Positions 1-54,122 of a DNA stretch of 64,000 nt are shown here, piece after piece (position 1 is the first letter of the stretch; each line of letters starts with the position of its first letter). The translations under genes were made by a program, and so were the position numbers. The notes under the pieces are model-generated. The model was not told the origin of the DNA. It did not search any database and saw only the letters and a program-made list of their open reading frames with translations. The stretch spans positions 21,566,521 through 21,630,520 of the forward strand of contig NC_067124.1 of assembly GCF_021347895.1 (NCBI RefSeq), given 5' to 3'. The stretch is from Acanthochromis polyacanthus. Taxonomy: Eukaryota; Chordata; Actinopteri; Pomacentridae.

Positions 1-40763
<40,763 letters not shown>

Positions 40764-40783
40764 GGCAACCCCCTCACCGGCAC
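40764..40783 (-). promoter_or_regulatory. myom3 5' UTR end and splice acceptor
   Basis: Twenty bases of 5' UTR precede the ATG. Immediately upstream is CATTTCCCCTCCCCCTACAG, a strong pyrimidine tract and acceptor, which implies a separate non-coding first exon further right. I could not locate that exon. Confidence 0.65.
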
Positions 40784-41571
40784 CTGTAGGGGGAGGGGAA
40801 ATGAGGAGTGAATATGCAGAGGAGTGTAGGAGGCAGTGTGATGCAGAGTCAATGGGAGTCAGTCAGACAGTAAAGGCACCATAGCCGCAGCCAGGAGGAT
40901 AACAACATTTGCAGTCAGGCACTTTTATATTCAGCAATCCTGAGCTATGTGTTTCAAATTGAAGTTCAGTGTCACTGCAAAATTGATGACCACTTTACAC
41001 TTAACACCCTTTTGCTTTACAGTGGAAGCAACTACTTGCATTAGGCTTTAATTTCAAAAGAATTCTTAGTTGTTTTTCTTTACTAAGTTAGGGTGGCAAA
41101 GTAATAAGTGCTTTATATCATCGGGGGTGGAATTATAAATCTATCAGCGACCTCATCCTTTGTGAATTGTAACTCGACCCAAAGTATAAAGTGTATCCAA
41201 AACAGGAATCCAACTATTTTAAAGAAAACCGCTCCTCTTATGAAGTGTGAAAATGTTGCAGGAACGAGCAACCAAAGTGTATGTGAAGATAGAGCAGGGT
41301 GCAAAACGTGGCATAATGTTTCTGAGTCAGTATTTATCGTAATTACATCTTGGATCAAACACAAAATGTAAAAATGTGGATCAAACTTAGGTCGACCTCC
41401 ATTTTGCAAAGGACCACCAAATACATCTCTCATAAGTGGTTTCGATCCAAAATGTCATTTCTGCACTTTGGAGAGAAAAATTGGTGTCTGAAATCCAATA
41501 GTCAACACATTTAAACAGATTAAGTCCCTAAAATAAATCTAATAAGTGTAAAACTTTTAGTGAATATAAAC

Positions 41572-41870
41572 TAGGGCTGCGACTGGTTATTTCTTATTCT
41601 GCTGATTATCTTCTCAAGTAATCAATTATTCAGTTGGGCTATAAATTAGTGAAATAGAAAACAGAAAGTTGTGAGCCATACCGTTCCATTTTCCCAGACC
41701 CTAACAATGTTGTTGTGTATTGTTTGTTCCAACGCTTTCAAGCTCTAAGCTTTTTACTATCATAGAAGCAAAAAATGATTTTTAATTTAGACTCTGCAAT
41801 CAGTAATATTTTTGCTTTGACATTTAATTATTGTTGCAGATTAATTTTTTAAAGAGATGCGTTACTCAAC
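41572..41870. repeat. DNA-element-like dispersed repeat
   Basis: It begins TAGGGCTGCGACTGGTTATT with TGATTATCTTCTCAAGTAAT, and ends near ATTATTGTTGCAGATTAATT, an inverse-type end. This is the fish GGCTGCAACTAAC repeat class. It is degenerate and has no open frame. Confidence 0.5.
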
Positions 41871-42044
41871 AGTGCTGCAGTGTCACTGACTTTAATGGCA
41901 GCTTCATGCACAGAAGGTGTTTGTTCTTCCCAGTGTCTCAAGACAACTTTCCACTAGGAGCTAAATCTACCAGCTTCCTCAATCCCCACCAGCCTCCTCC
42001 TTTCTCTCGCTCTCTCTCTTTTTCTTTGTAAAATTATCTGCTTT

Positions 42045-42112
42045 GTTCATTTTTGGAACACTTTTGAGTGTCTTGGAGAGTGCTATAAAAGTGTTGTGTA
42101 TTATTATTACTA
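42045..42112 (+). mobile_element. L2-like LINE 3' tail
   Basis: TTGGAGAGTGCTATAAAAGT, then GTGTATTATTATTACTAC, matches the L2-type end (GTGCTATATAAAT + ATT repeats). Confidence 0.45.
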
Positions 42113-43621
42113 CAGCAGCAGCTAAATGGATCACCACCAGTTTTTGAACTTCACACAAACACCAGATTAGGTCACTCCCATCATTCGCCACATAAAAGTT
42201 TGGCCTGCACGTTCTTAAAAAAAAAGAAGGTCAAAATAGAGCCCTGCTTTTCCCAAAGTGAAATAGTTCCAGTAATATAAACTGCTGTGAATGTGATGCT
42301 TTTTGTTTTTCATTGTCCAGTCAAGTGTGGTTTTAGGTGTTGGTGTGTTGAAAAGGTATGTTGCAATCCCATGTTAAATGAATCACCCCTTTGTGAACCA
42401 CTGAGCCACTAATAATTCATCAGTTGAGGTCCGCCATCCTGCTGCCCACACTCTACCCATCATTAATCATGTCGCTGCTCTGGGGAAGTGAATGCAGAAC
42501 GCGACCAACAAACAGAATCGGGCCGCGTCTGAGTGATAGCTTCATTCACCTTTTCCCAAAAGCAACCACCTGTGTTCGCACCATAAACAAACATAATGTG
42601 TTATTTCTTCTCATCTCTTTCGATTGCATTGTAGAAAACTGTGCTGAGTTAGATAACGCAACTAATATGCTAGCGGGCCAGCTGATTCCCCCGTTGCTCT
42701 TTTGTGTTGTGCAAAGGGAGAGGCTTGTTTAAGCACTGTTAATGGCAGGCCGACCTCTGGCACATTAAAATTGATCAATCTCCATGGGAAGGCCTGGATC
42801 CTGGGCCCCTGGAGGGAAAGGAGCAAAAAGCAAAGTGGTGCTGTTTCTACACACAGTGCAGTTTTTATTCTCTGGAGTGAACTGAGGGCTCAGTTTCCAG
42901 GTCTCATACTAAAAAAAAAACTATCAACAGAGGCAAAAGGGGGCAAATGATTTACTGTTGTACTCATTGAAGGGGAAAGCAGTGTCTGAACGCAACGGGA
43001 GCTTAGTTTATGCTGTCCCCAGAGAGTAATTAAAAGCTACGTTCACTAAGGCCATCTAAAGATGAGACCATTAAGAATTTCAACTTGCTGGAGAAACAAG
43101 TAAACAGTCTCAAGAGAGACAAGAGATAAAGAAGCCTCTGACAATGCAAAGACAGACTAACAGCATTACAAAATTGTAGCTGTAAAGACACAGAGTTATT
43201 TTTTCCCAGGTTTACTGATTCATACTCTGAAAGGCAAAAACCTCTGCATGCTATTTGTAATGGATCTAGTCAAAAACTGAGTCAATGGATATCCCACTCA
43301 CGCTTTCTTTGAAGACACAGGTGATGTCCTCTGGGCGTCAGAGATCTGTCGGACAGATATATCCCTTTTCCTTTTTAGTCCGCCTGTCTCTCTCTCTCTC
43401 TCCTTGGAGCTCTTGTACAATCCTGGTGTCTCACCTCTTTTTATTACCTTCACTGTCTGTCTGCATCGACCACGGTCTCCTCTCTACGTCTTTTTTGATG
43501 GAGCGAGGAGGGTGACCCTGAACACAAAGTGTCCTTCAGTGCCAAGTATGTGGACAACACAATGCTCTCTCATTCTTAAGGCAGTAAATATAGACCAATG
43601 ACACCTCCCCAGTGCATGCAC

Positions 43622-43726
<105 letters not shown>

Positions 43727-46700
43727 TTATTGCCATCAGCCTGATCAATTTACAGACATCTCTGTGGACATGCAGCCAAGAGATGATACAATAGCTCCCT
43801 GTTCAATGAGGCCCGAGCAGCTGAAAGCAACAGCTGGAATGGCCTCAAGAGAACAACTGGCAGTGGTAGAACTACAAACTGCCACTGAAAGAAATATATA
43901 TTTATTTTAGTCCTCTATTCCACCTGGGTACAAATGCTAGAAAATTAAAGCTTGGCCAGTGACAAGCTGGAAAACAGAGACGGTGCGGAGCTGAGGGGAG
44001 GGAGGTGAAAGGGGGGAAGAATGGAAAACCATGAAAGAGAAGCATGTCAGCTATTAAGTAAACTGTGATTCAAACGTTGCTGTTTGTCCTTATTAAAAAT
44101 CTGACCCATGACTCAATTTGGAGGTAACACCTGAGGCTTCCTGAGGCTTGTTGTTCATGCTTCCCGTCTCCTTGTTGTCTTTAAATAATTCCTGGTACGT
44201 GTCCACTGTTCTGTCTCATTGCGCAGTTTTCTGTTTATCAGTGTTCATTAGAGCTGCATCTGGTTGTCTGATTTTGTGTGTATATACAGTAGAAGTGCAG
44301 TTTTATTCTCTCTTTAAATACTGTAAAAGAAGCCAACATTTTATTCATGTTTGTGTTGTCATGGTTGCATCACTATGTTTATGTGTGTATTTGTGTCCAG
44401 TGGTGAATTGACTGACAGAGGTTAGAAGCACGGAGGTCCCGCAAGGAAAGAAGGCATCATTCAAGGCCACCGGCATTATGTGGAAGGATGAGGGGTTATT
44501 TATAAGCTTTTTTGTAGCCACACCTGCCTCTGGAATATCGGCACACAATACAAGCTCAGGTTGCCAGACCTTCTCTTCTCGTCATACATCAGCACTGACT
44601 GTCGGACTAAGAATAACTTGCTGGGACAAAGCAGTTGAGGGCCACTTTTATTAGTTCCTCTTTCTTTGGAAGACTCCTCAGCTTCCCAGTCCACCAGGAA
44701 CAAATCATATCAGTGCTGTCCTTTATTTCTTCACACGCATCGCTAAAATGATTCAGCACTTTAAATAAGAAGCTGCGAAAGTCCTGCTTACAAACTCCTG
44801 TGCAGCGCCGTTTGGTGCATTGCCTTATTTATTTCGACCATTCATGCAAATCATTTTGCTTGCACATTCCCAAAGCACCTAAAACACAACATATATAATG
44901 GAGTTGTATATACACTTGAGGTGTAACATGTAGGGCAAGCCAGGAAGGAATAAATATTTGTCACACCTTCAGGATGCCTTACGTTATATTTAATCATTAA
45001 TGCTTATTCACAATTTATGCTTGTTCTGTGCTTTTCTTGCGTAAATTATGAATAAAAGCTAGAATCAGTGGGATTGTGTGACAAACGTTTATTCCTTGTT
45101 GGATGTTCTGCCATTTAATCTGTGCCTCACAGATGCACGTCACAGATGCGGAGGATATCGTGGACTTCTTTGGAGAGAACAGGCTGTGAATCTGGTGATA
45201 TCCCAGCTGTACTAAATGCTACATTCAGGTCACTTTGCTTCGAACAAGAGACAGAAGTGGAGGCTAATTGAACAAGTTGGTGGAGTTGACATGTAGCTTG
45301 TTAGAGAGCTCACATGCACAGTATTTTAATTATGGATTTAAAAAGGCTGCCATAAAGGAACTGTACCGATGTTGAATGAACTACTTTACTGTGCTGCTTT
45401 TAATACAACTGCTTTCACTGGCATCCGGAGCCATTATGTTCTCAGGTTGCCTGTCCATCTGTGTGTCCCTTCCATTCTCATGAAAGCCAAATCTCAGAAA
45501 TGCCTCAAGGGAGTTCATCAAATCTGGCGCAGAATTTATTAGGACTCAGGCCAGATCTGATTAGATTTTGATTTGGAGCTTGTGAGCATGTTTCACATTT
45601 GGTCAGATACTGAATTGGTAATGCAGGTTGGTTGAAGAGGTGTGTGCTTGTGTGAGAAGTATCCACGCTTTATAATTTTTAGCCTTTTTTGCCACAAACT
45701 CCATATTTGAACCATTGTCTGCTGTCATGGTTTTAACTTTGTGCTCTGTCAGAGTCAGCTTTACTAGCCGAACATGCAAACAAATGCAAATGGTTTGACT
45801 CTTATTCACTACATCTACATGTATTATAAGTCTCAACAAGCATGAATGTAAGCTGCAAAAATGAAGACATTCACTGAGAGGTGATGATTTTAGATATGTG
45901 TGATTAATACAGTGTTTCAAGTTAGAATTTCCAGGTTTATGAGTGCAAATTGTGCCATTAAGTCTCATAGCAGAGAAAGTCTCTACATACCATATTTTTA
46001 TAACAACTTGGAGGCCGGTTTGATGTTTTTTTTCCCCTTCAGTTTGAACCTCATGTTTACATAAGATCTAGCGTGACCTGAGCCAGAGGCCAGGACATGA
46101 AAGGATACCAGACATTTTATCATTTTGAACATGGCATGACTTACTTTTATATGGGGTTCTTCATGTTTTGACAAGTCACAACACGATTACATATTATGAC
46201 ATATCATTGTTTGATAATCTAAAAATATGTCTTTGATAGTTTAATAGTATAAAAAAATTCCATTAAGTAAACCCGTAACAAAATGAATTACTCACAGCTG
46301 ATCTTTATTATTGTCAGGATCTTTACCTTTTGTGGTCTTAAACAAATTACACAGTAGTTTTGCAGCTCTTAGTGTGAGAATTTCACATTTGCTGCCCTTT
46401 GTCATTATGTATTAAGATGTGCTTTAAAAAAAGCATTTTTGGTTTAGTAAAAGAAATTGTAAGTTTTTTACAAAATATTTGGAGGTGTATCCTCTCAGTT
46501 TTCCAAACCCATCCTTCTGTTTAAAGACTGGAATGATTATTTTTCCACTAGGAATTGTCTTGGTTCAAACAAAATATTAATAAACTTTCTTTCCCTATCC
46601 TCTCACCTGCTGGTGATTGGGCCCAGAATAGATCTTAATGGACACCAAAGTCTCCGGGATGATTCATCATTTCCTGGCCAGCCTTGACAGCTGTTTCCAT

Positions 46701-46973
46701 GCCTTTTTCTAATCAAGGACCCATTAAGAGATCATTAGAATGCACGAGTGGAAAGGGAGGGGGCGAAGTGATTGCTTCCAATTACAGGCAGACTTCAATT
46801 CATCAAGTGATTTGGTCCGGGAGAAAGGAAAGTGCCTTTTCAAACGGGACGGCTGGAAAAAGTCTGCTGGTTGTCATTCACTGATGCCACGTCAAAGCAA
46901 GAAAGCAAAATGAAGTTTATCGGTTAGATGCTCCTTAAAGCCTGAAGACTAGTCATGCTTCTTTTTTTGAATC

Positions 46974-46998
46974 TTTTTTTTTTTTTTTTTTTTTTTTT
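46974..46998 (+). repeat. T25 homopolymer
   Basis: An uninterrupted run of 25 T. It could be a poly-A tail of a retrocopy on the minus strand, but no retrocopy body was recognised next to it. Confidence 0.9.
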
Positions 46999-48530
46999 GG
47001 AGCTTGTACTACTTAGGTTGGAGAAGCAGCTAAACAAGATCTTGGTGGGTTAGGTAAATAATGGGACAGTGTTTACCTGCATATTTTCTCAACAGACACT
47101 AATGACCTGCAAGGGCTGGGTTGCATTGACTGATGTCAGGGGAATCCAAGTTAATGCTTCCTCATGGACAAAAATATGTAGTTTACGCACTGTTTTCACA
47201 TTTCTGTGGTAGCACAAACGGGGAGTAATATTTTACACTAACTAAGCATGTTTAGTCTTATTTGTAAAAATATTTAGGAGGGAATTGTTTCTCTCCTAAA
47301 ATCGTTTTTTTATACATCATTTTTTTTTGTATTTACAGGAATAGACTACCAGACTCACTACAATACTACAATGAAGAACCTAAGTGGAAAACTGGGTATA
47401 TCTAGTATAATTTACTATCAGTTTTAAGTATTATTACTCACAAAGACTGAAAATATGTCTGTCATGGATATTTTTGTAGTCAGCTTTTCCAGTCAAACTT
47501 TTAACAGTAAGTGTTTGTTGTGTAAATGAAGCTGTCTGCCAAAAATCTTGGCTTTATAGTTTGCTTACTACCTGCTAGTTAATATGCTGCACAGATTGAA
47601 GTAAAGCCTTTTGAAGTAAATTGTTGACTTTGGGCCTTGCAAATAAAATCGACTCCATTAGAATAACAATAGAAAAAGTAGCTGTAAAGTGGTAGAGATT
47701 GACCCGGTTGTAGAAGCTGTCATCAGTGTAGAAATAATTCTCAAATGGACGTTTTTTTATTCTGTGTGGAAAAAAAGCTGTACAAGCTGCTGCACTCTTA
47801 TCTTCAGTATTAATAGAAAATAACATTGGCCAAGATGAATACATAACTTACTGCAGATTCGCCAGGGTAAAACAAAACAAAATAACCCACCTCCTAAAAA
47901 AATATTGGCTAAGATGAACACAATATTACACAAACTGGCAATTCAGGCAAATTATCAAGCTATTTATAACGTGTAATGACAACAAAACGGTAATAAAGCA
48001 ACATGGCAATAATGCTGAGCTTAATTTTAGTTAAACTTTTTAATTTTTCTCTGGGTAGCCATACCTGAGCGAACTAATTATTCTTATTCAAGCTAACGAC
48101 ATCACTTAATCTGTCTGCAACTCACACAAGCCATGCTGCTAGTGTGAATCATTCATAAAAGAACATCGTAGTGCTGTATCAATGAAAGATGCCAGATTTA
48201 GATTTCTCAACAGACCCAGTTAACGTTCTCTGCAAGGATGTATTGAGAAAAGCAGCTGCAATTTAGAAAGGATGGAATGACTGTGTTATACCTATGACAA
48301 CAGAACATATCATTGCTAAGATCTGACAACTTCCTCCAACCTCTTTAGACAAAATTTCATTAAAGAGTATTGCTTTCCTTTGCTACAACTTCCTACACTG
48401 GAACTGATAGAATATAACTGAAATCTAACTGTATACATTGTAGATTCACAGCACTGAAGCTACTAACAAGAGAACTAAATAAACATTGATCATCTACTTC
48501 TAGTACAAGGCTGGAAAACCTTGGGTCCTG

Positions 48531-48905
48531 CCATTCATGTGGATGGTACTTTAACACAAACCTCCCACTTAAACATTGCTGCAGACCAAGCACACTCCCC
48601 AATAGCAGTGGCCTCCCCCCAGCAGAACAATGTGGTCTACCACAATGCAAAAAACTGCTCAGGAACACAAAGAGCACTGACCCAGATACCAAGCTCCCTA
48701 GATCTGATCCACACAACGCACCAGAAATAGCTCGATCCATTAAGGCCCCACTTGCAACCCACACGACCGAACGGATCCACTGCCAGCGTCCCAGTGTCTG
48801 ACACCACAGACCTCATGTCCATTCCCTGATGGGCCAGAGATGTTTTGGCACCATTAGTGGGGCTTAAGATTAGCCAGGTGGTTTTAATGTAGTGGCTGAT
48901 GAATG
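48531..48905 (+). pseudogene. Decayed Tc1-type transposase, C-terminal part and end
   Basis: The + strand reads HVDGTLTQTSHLNIAADQAH (relatives: HVDVTLTRTTYLNIVADHVH), then QQNNVVYHNAK in place of the catalytic QQDNAPCHKA. The catalytic Asp is Asn here. Several stops follow. The end AGCCAGGTGGTTTTAATGTA then GTGGCTGAT matches the 3' terminus of this common fish Tc1 family. It is long dead and belongs to a different family from 13618-15253. Confidence 0.75.
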
Positions 48906-51050
48906 TATGCCTCAAAACAACCTTCTGAAAAGCTGGCTGGGAATTTATACCTCAGAGGAGCCATTCAATTTTTATCTCTGGAAATATATTACCTTGAAAA
49001 TTCAAGGGCATGAATTGAATTTGAAGGACACATTGCAGCATTTTAATTTGAAGAGAAGGAGAGTCAAAGTGGGTATTTCTGGAGATCCAGCCAACCTTTA
49101 ACCATTTGGGGAGTTACTGAAAGAATTTCGCTGTGCGAGGGTCAAACCTGGTTGCCTCCCATGTGCTGCCAGTGGTAGAAATGACTTAAGTGGCAAAGAC
49201 TCTCAGTCAATCAATATATTGATTGATCCAGGCCAGGGAGATACTCTCAGCAGTGACTGAAATTCTATTTGTGCAGAAGCATTTGGTTTTGCTATTCTCC
49301 ATTCAAAGGTCTATCATGGTTGTAGCATTCCAGGGTTAGGTGTGCAATCTCCCGTTCGATCTTCTCGGGACTTGTGGAGTTGAAAGAAAAGGCAGACAGC
49401 CTTTTGGCAGACAGAAAGAATAGAACCTCTCAGTGCTGCTAGCCAACCAGTGACTGTTTTTTGTACTTCTGTCGAAAGAAGAGCCAAATGGGAAGATAGC
49501 GGGGAAAGAGCATGATGAAAACCTTGAAAAGATGGCCTGTGCAATGTCCTTCCCAAACACACGAGAGACAAGAAATTCCTCACTCTGTGCACACTTTACT
49601 TCACGTTAGGGTGTTATTTCAGAGTGATTTGCCACAACTTAATATCCTCTCGTGCATCTATTGCTCAGTCCTCTTTGTAGCATCCTGCTTGCTTCTCTTG
49701 AATGTAGTTTTTCTTGACTGTATCTTACCCAGTAACTTTCTCTCAACTTTCCACTTCTACTTACAAGAGCCATTTCACAAATTCGTGTCATTGTTGTGCT
49801 TGTCTCCTTTTCTTTTCTTCTTGTTTTGCAACAGTGACCTTTGCTGCACTTTCTCAGCTCCAGCGCTCCATTCATGTAAAATTATCTCTACTTTTCCAGG
49901 TACTTGTGTATCAGACTTATTGTCACTGCAGGCACGGAGCCCACTCATATGTTGAGGACGGCACGGAGCATTGATCTCACAGAGCAGTAGAGAAGCATCA
50001 GGTTTATTGAGATGCTTAGCTTTTGATGAAGAAAGGGCCACAGAATGCTCAAGGGTTATTAAATGTAACTTGAAAACATTTAGTTTATACCAGTTTGCAC
50101 AGACTGCACACATTAGAAACCCTCAACAACATTCACTAATGCAGTTACAATTTCTACAAAGTCGACGGGAAAAGTCGGACATTATTACTTGTTTGTGTTC
50201 ATGGAGCTTTCAAGGTATTCCACCACTGTGTTACCAAGTGCAGTGGCCTTGGAAAGAAGTAATTTCTGTGAGGCAGCCTGACCATAAATCTGAGCTTTGA
50301 CATGTTCATAATGTTTTGTGTTGATATTGTATTTCAGGATGTATTGATTGAATTGTGTGGACATTTTTCATGGTGTAGGTTTTAAGTATTTTGCTACTAT
50401 CCTGCAAATTGTGCTCTAGTTGTACTCCGCCTGGTGTTTGGAGTTTATGAAAGTGTGTGACGCTGCTCTTTTTGTCATGTTGACTGTTGTACATTTTCTA
50501 CTTTTGGATCTTTGCCTTGAATATATATGCAACATAAAAGTGTAAATTACATTGAATTCAGTGAGTGCCAGATCTTGAAATTGACTGATAATCTGTTGTA
50601 TTATCTAGTTATTCCAAAGTTAAGAACTTTTAAAGGAAACTGTGTCTGCCACTTGTTTTCTTGTTGCCTGTTTATAGGTCAGGCTTAATATTGATGTGAA
50701 ATATCTCATTAGGGTATCGCATAGTCATTGAGTAACCAAGCTTACAATGGGTATTAAACCTGAGATGAAGTTTTATGTAATCCCTTGAAAAGCATCCCAT
50801 GGATACAGAAAGCTACACCTCTTTCTTCTTCCTTTTGACAGTTAATGGGAAAATCACTTCCTCTTCCAGAAAGGAGTCACACAGTCTCACAGACAGCTTT
50901 CTAATCTGGAGGGATAATTTACAGAAAATGGTTTATGGTGTTCTTTTACTCCCAGTGTGCAGTATGTTGTTAAATTCCTATCTCTTCATAGATACCAATT
51001 TTACATTGCAACATTAAATATTTCAAATACTAATTGATTCAGTTTCTCAG

Positions 51051-51132
51051 GCTGCTGTCTTGGCCAGGCTTCCCTTGAAAAAGAGGCCATTGTATCTCAA
51101 CGGGACCGACCTGGTTGAATAAAGGCTAAAAA
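51051..51132 (+). mobile_element. LINE 3' tail
   Basis: CTTGGCCAGGCTTCCCTTGA, then AAAGAGGCCATTGTATCTCA, GGTTGAATAAAGGCTAAA and an A-rich end, fit a common teleost non-LTR retrotransposon 3' terminus (...CTGGTTAAATAAAGGTTAAA). Confidence 0.6.
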
Positions 51133-52700
51133 AAAAACAAAAAAAACAAAGAACAGATTTGTACAGTATGTCCAAACAGGCAGAGCTACAATAACAAACC
51201 GTTCCTTTAATGTACACTACTTAGCAACAGGCTGTCAACTTGTACTTTGGATTCTTTGTGCAATCCACTTCACTTCTTTATGGTCTGACACAGTAAATGA
51301 GTACAGCATGTTGCTAGTGCTTTCAGTGTTACACAGGGGCGGGTTTATTACTTCACCACATTTATTCACCTCACCAGGACTCCAAGTGGCCAGTTTTAGC
51401 AAACAAGAATCTTCTTGTCGGTCATAATTATGAGTGTTAATTAAGTCTATTTTTCAAAAGTCAAAATAAAAGAACACAAAACTGTGGTTGTGCTACAATT
51501 GAACAGAATGATTTGAGGTTCTCCAGTATACAGCCTTTTGATTTTCACAACTGCAACTCAAAACTGAGAGTGTCTCTTTCACAAATGTTGCTGTAGAGAA
51601 CCATGTTTACAATGTGTCATTTTTATAGTTTAATATGTTTTCTCAGAATGCAGCTGAACATTTTCCAATATGAACTTTACAAAAAAATGCATTTAGTAGA
51701 AATGCACAAGCTGTATATACAGAATAAAGAAAAGTTGCTACTTTTTATAACATTCATGCACATATATACACCTACATCTGTATTTTGGTGTCCATTGTGT
51801 CTCTAAGTGACTCACATCACACTTATAAAACACACCTGACATTATTACTTTACAGCTGTACATAGACATGGTGCTCAGGCTAATAAAAGCCGAGCTGTTA
51901 TCAGCGTGGCTACGGTTACATCGCAAACCAACCTCCTAATATATATAACATGCTGTGTTTTCTTTCTCTGAAAGAACAGCAAACTTTGAGAACAAAGTGT
52001 GTTTATGAACTTTGAAAATTAGAAAAAACAATATTTGCTTTTTTATTTACAGATGACATCATTCTGTGAGTTTCATACATCACTGATCACACTAAAATAT
52101 GCTGGTGAGCACAGAAATAGAACTGCAGTACTATCAGATATTTAATCATCTTGCTCCCATTCAAATGGCTCAAAAAAATCACAATAGGTGTCGGACTTTG
52201 TCTGTTCTGCTTTTCAGCTGTAATGCAACCAGATTTGTTTTCATACCTAATCTTTAATGCTTAGTGTCCACATTGTAATGTGCAAGTGACCACACGCGGA
52301 TTTGTGTGTTTAGTGTGTTTAATAAGTTGCAACAATATGTTGCCATAGTGATGATGCAAAAATACCCACGACGATGATGTATGCTTAACCGCTTTTGGTG
52401 TTATTTTTGCTGTGCAGGTCTTGTAAAAATGAAAACACTGGGAAGTTAGCATAAATACATTAAACAATACAATATGATATGAGACTAAAAGTACACATTT
52501 GCTTCGCACAGGGCAACCGCTTATGACACACACAACACAATAAAGTTAAGTACACTACAGACTGTATCATTTAAATATGAAATGAACTTCGGATTCAGCT
52601 TTTAACAATTCACCATCTTGTAAAATATACAGTCTCTTTGTACAAATGTGTTTATGCTGTGAAACATTGGCTTGAAAAAGTAAACAAGGACTTTACAAAT

Positions 52701-52706
<6 letters not shown>

Positions 52707-52733
<27 letters not shown>
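52707..52733 (+). repeat. (TA)n microsatellite
   Basis: About 13 TA units downstream of il22ra1. Confidence 0.95.
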
Positions 52734-52737
<4 letters not shown>

Positions 52738-52820
52738 ACAAACTTTATACACACCACTTAAGGCTATTCATATTTTTGAATAGTTTACAATTGATAAATA
52801 AATCAAATATACTGCAAAGC

Positions 52821-52822
<2 letters not shown>

Positions 52823-52854
<32 letters not shown>
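52823..52854 (+). repeat. (TA)n microsatellite
   Basis: About 16 TA units, some 285 bp past the il22ra1 stop codon and possibly in its 3' UTR. Confidence 0.95.
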
Positions 52855-52860
<6 letters not shown>

Positions 52861-53086
52861 CGGAATGAAATGTACTTAAAGATCCAGAGGTGGTTGTTAA
52901 ATCCTAGTTCCTGACAAATCTTGACTGTTTCTGTTTCCCCTCAAGAGAGTTTGAATCTGTCTCTGGCAACACAATGACACAATTAATTTGCCTGAGCTCT
53001 GCATTGTTACCCAGAGAACCTGCCAGTCCTCTTCCTCATTTTGTCCTTTAGAAAACAAACAAAAAAGGGTACTGAGATGAGTCCTC

Positions 53087-53092
53087 TTTATT
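53087..53092 (-). promoter_or_regulatory. Candidate polyadenylation signal AATAAA for il22ra1
   Basis: AATAAA reads on the minus strand 46 bases after the stop codon. It is close to the stop, and longer 3' UTR forms using later signals are possible. Confidence 0.35.
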
Positions 53093-53138
53093 GTTATTCA
53101 GTACAGGGGAAAAGTAAGTCTTAAAAGTTCATGAAGAA

Positions 53139-54122
53139 TTATTCTTGAATCTGTATCTTCCAATTTTCCAGGAGAATTTGTCTTGATATCGCCACTCCTC
53201 CTCCCCCTCCATTCTCTTCACCTTCCCCATTCATTTTGGTACCAGTCCAGTTCTGAGCATAGTTTGTCCTTTTATAATCACAGTGCTCTGTGGCTGTAGG
53301 TCCACCAGGGACTGTAGGCATCCAGTTTTGTTTGTAACCTGATTCAAATATGGCATCGCTACATGGTGTGCTCTGACATCCCTGGTGAAAATAAGGAACA
53401 ACTGCTTGAGATGGGGAGTAATGGCTGTTGCAGTGTGGGTGGGTTGGTGTGTTTACAGAGCTATCATCACACCCAGAGTCTGACCATTCTGAGCTGTCTA
53501 AGCACTGCAAGGATGCTAATGATGGTCCATCCGTGGAGTCTATGAGGTCTGATAAAAGGGGTTTTCTCTCCGGGTTCATTGGTGATATTGTGTCACTAGT
53601 GCTGCTCTGTAACTGAAAACTGAGCAAAGGCAACATGAGTTGTCCATCGGGATCCCGAAGTGTGTGGAGTAGCAGCTGACTTGCTGGACTGCCCTCACAA
53701 GCAGTAACATCAGATAATAGTGGTTCTCCACATGAGGTCAGCTTGAAACACATTCCTTCTGTCCCCTGACTGTCTTCACTGGAACACGGCGTTGCGTGAC
53801 TGTTTTCTCTGTCTTCAGTGGTAACCTGCTGAAAACCTTCATTTTGAACAGCAACTGCACTGTAGATATCAGAGGACTGGGCGCTTGTGTCTGCAGCACT
53901 TGCAGTGATACTACCCACACTTGTACCCACAGAGGAGCCACTGCTGCCTTGCCAGGCATGGAAAAGAATGTCATTAGGAGAATAAGCTGAGGGCAGGTCA
54001 GCCTTCCCCTTGATGTTAGCGTAAATGATCTGGTCGCTTTCAGTGCAGACGTCTATTTTGGAAATGATGTCATTTTCATCTAGAATCTCCAGTACTTTAC
54101 AGTTCCCAGGAGTTGTCTTTAT
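53139..54122 (-). CDS. il22ra1: il22ra1 exon 7, cytoplasmic tail and stop
   Basis: It encodes residues 268-594. The first residues, IKTTPGNCKVLEILDENDII, are membrane-proximal. Tyrosines are at 301 (YANI), 314, 354, 502, 511 (YFHQ), 530, 550 and 555. SSEWSDSGCDDSS (about 477-489) and a Gly run (GGGGG) near 571 are notable. The acceptor is TGTAACAG; a second AG six bases on would drop two residues. TAA stop. Confidence 0.9.
   Translation of the reverse strand: MKTTPGNCKVLEILDENDIISKIDVCTESDQIIYANIKGKADLPSAYSPNDILFHAWQGSSGSSVGTSVGSITASAADTSAQSSDIYSAVAVQNEGFQQVTTEDRENSHATPCSSEDSQGTEGMCFKLTSCGEPLLSDVTACEGSPASQLLLHTLRDPDGQLMLPLLSFQLQSSTSDTISPMNPERKPLLSDLIDSTDGPSLASLQCLDSSEWSDSGCDDSSVNTPTHPHCNSHYSPSQAVVPYFHQGCQSTPCSDAIFESGYKQNWMPTVPGGPTATEHCDYKRTNYAQNWTGTKMNGEGEENGGGGGVAISRQILLENWKIQIQE

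Noticed and set aside
44843..44850. ATGCAAAT octamer as a regulatory site
   Set aside because: A single 8-base motif in 64 kb is expected by chance and no promoter context was seen.
46974..46998. T25 run as the tail of a processed pseudogene
   Set aside because: No retrocopy body or target duplication could be recognised beside it.
49512..49955. 147-codon frame on the + strand
   Set aside because: It is rich in Cys, Leu and Ser from T-rich intergenic DNA, with overlapping frames on both strands and no domain.
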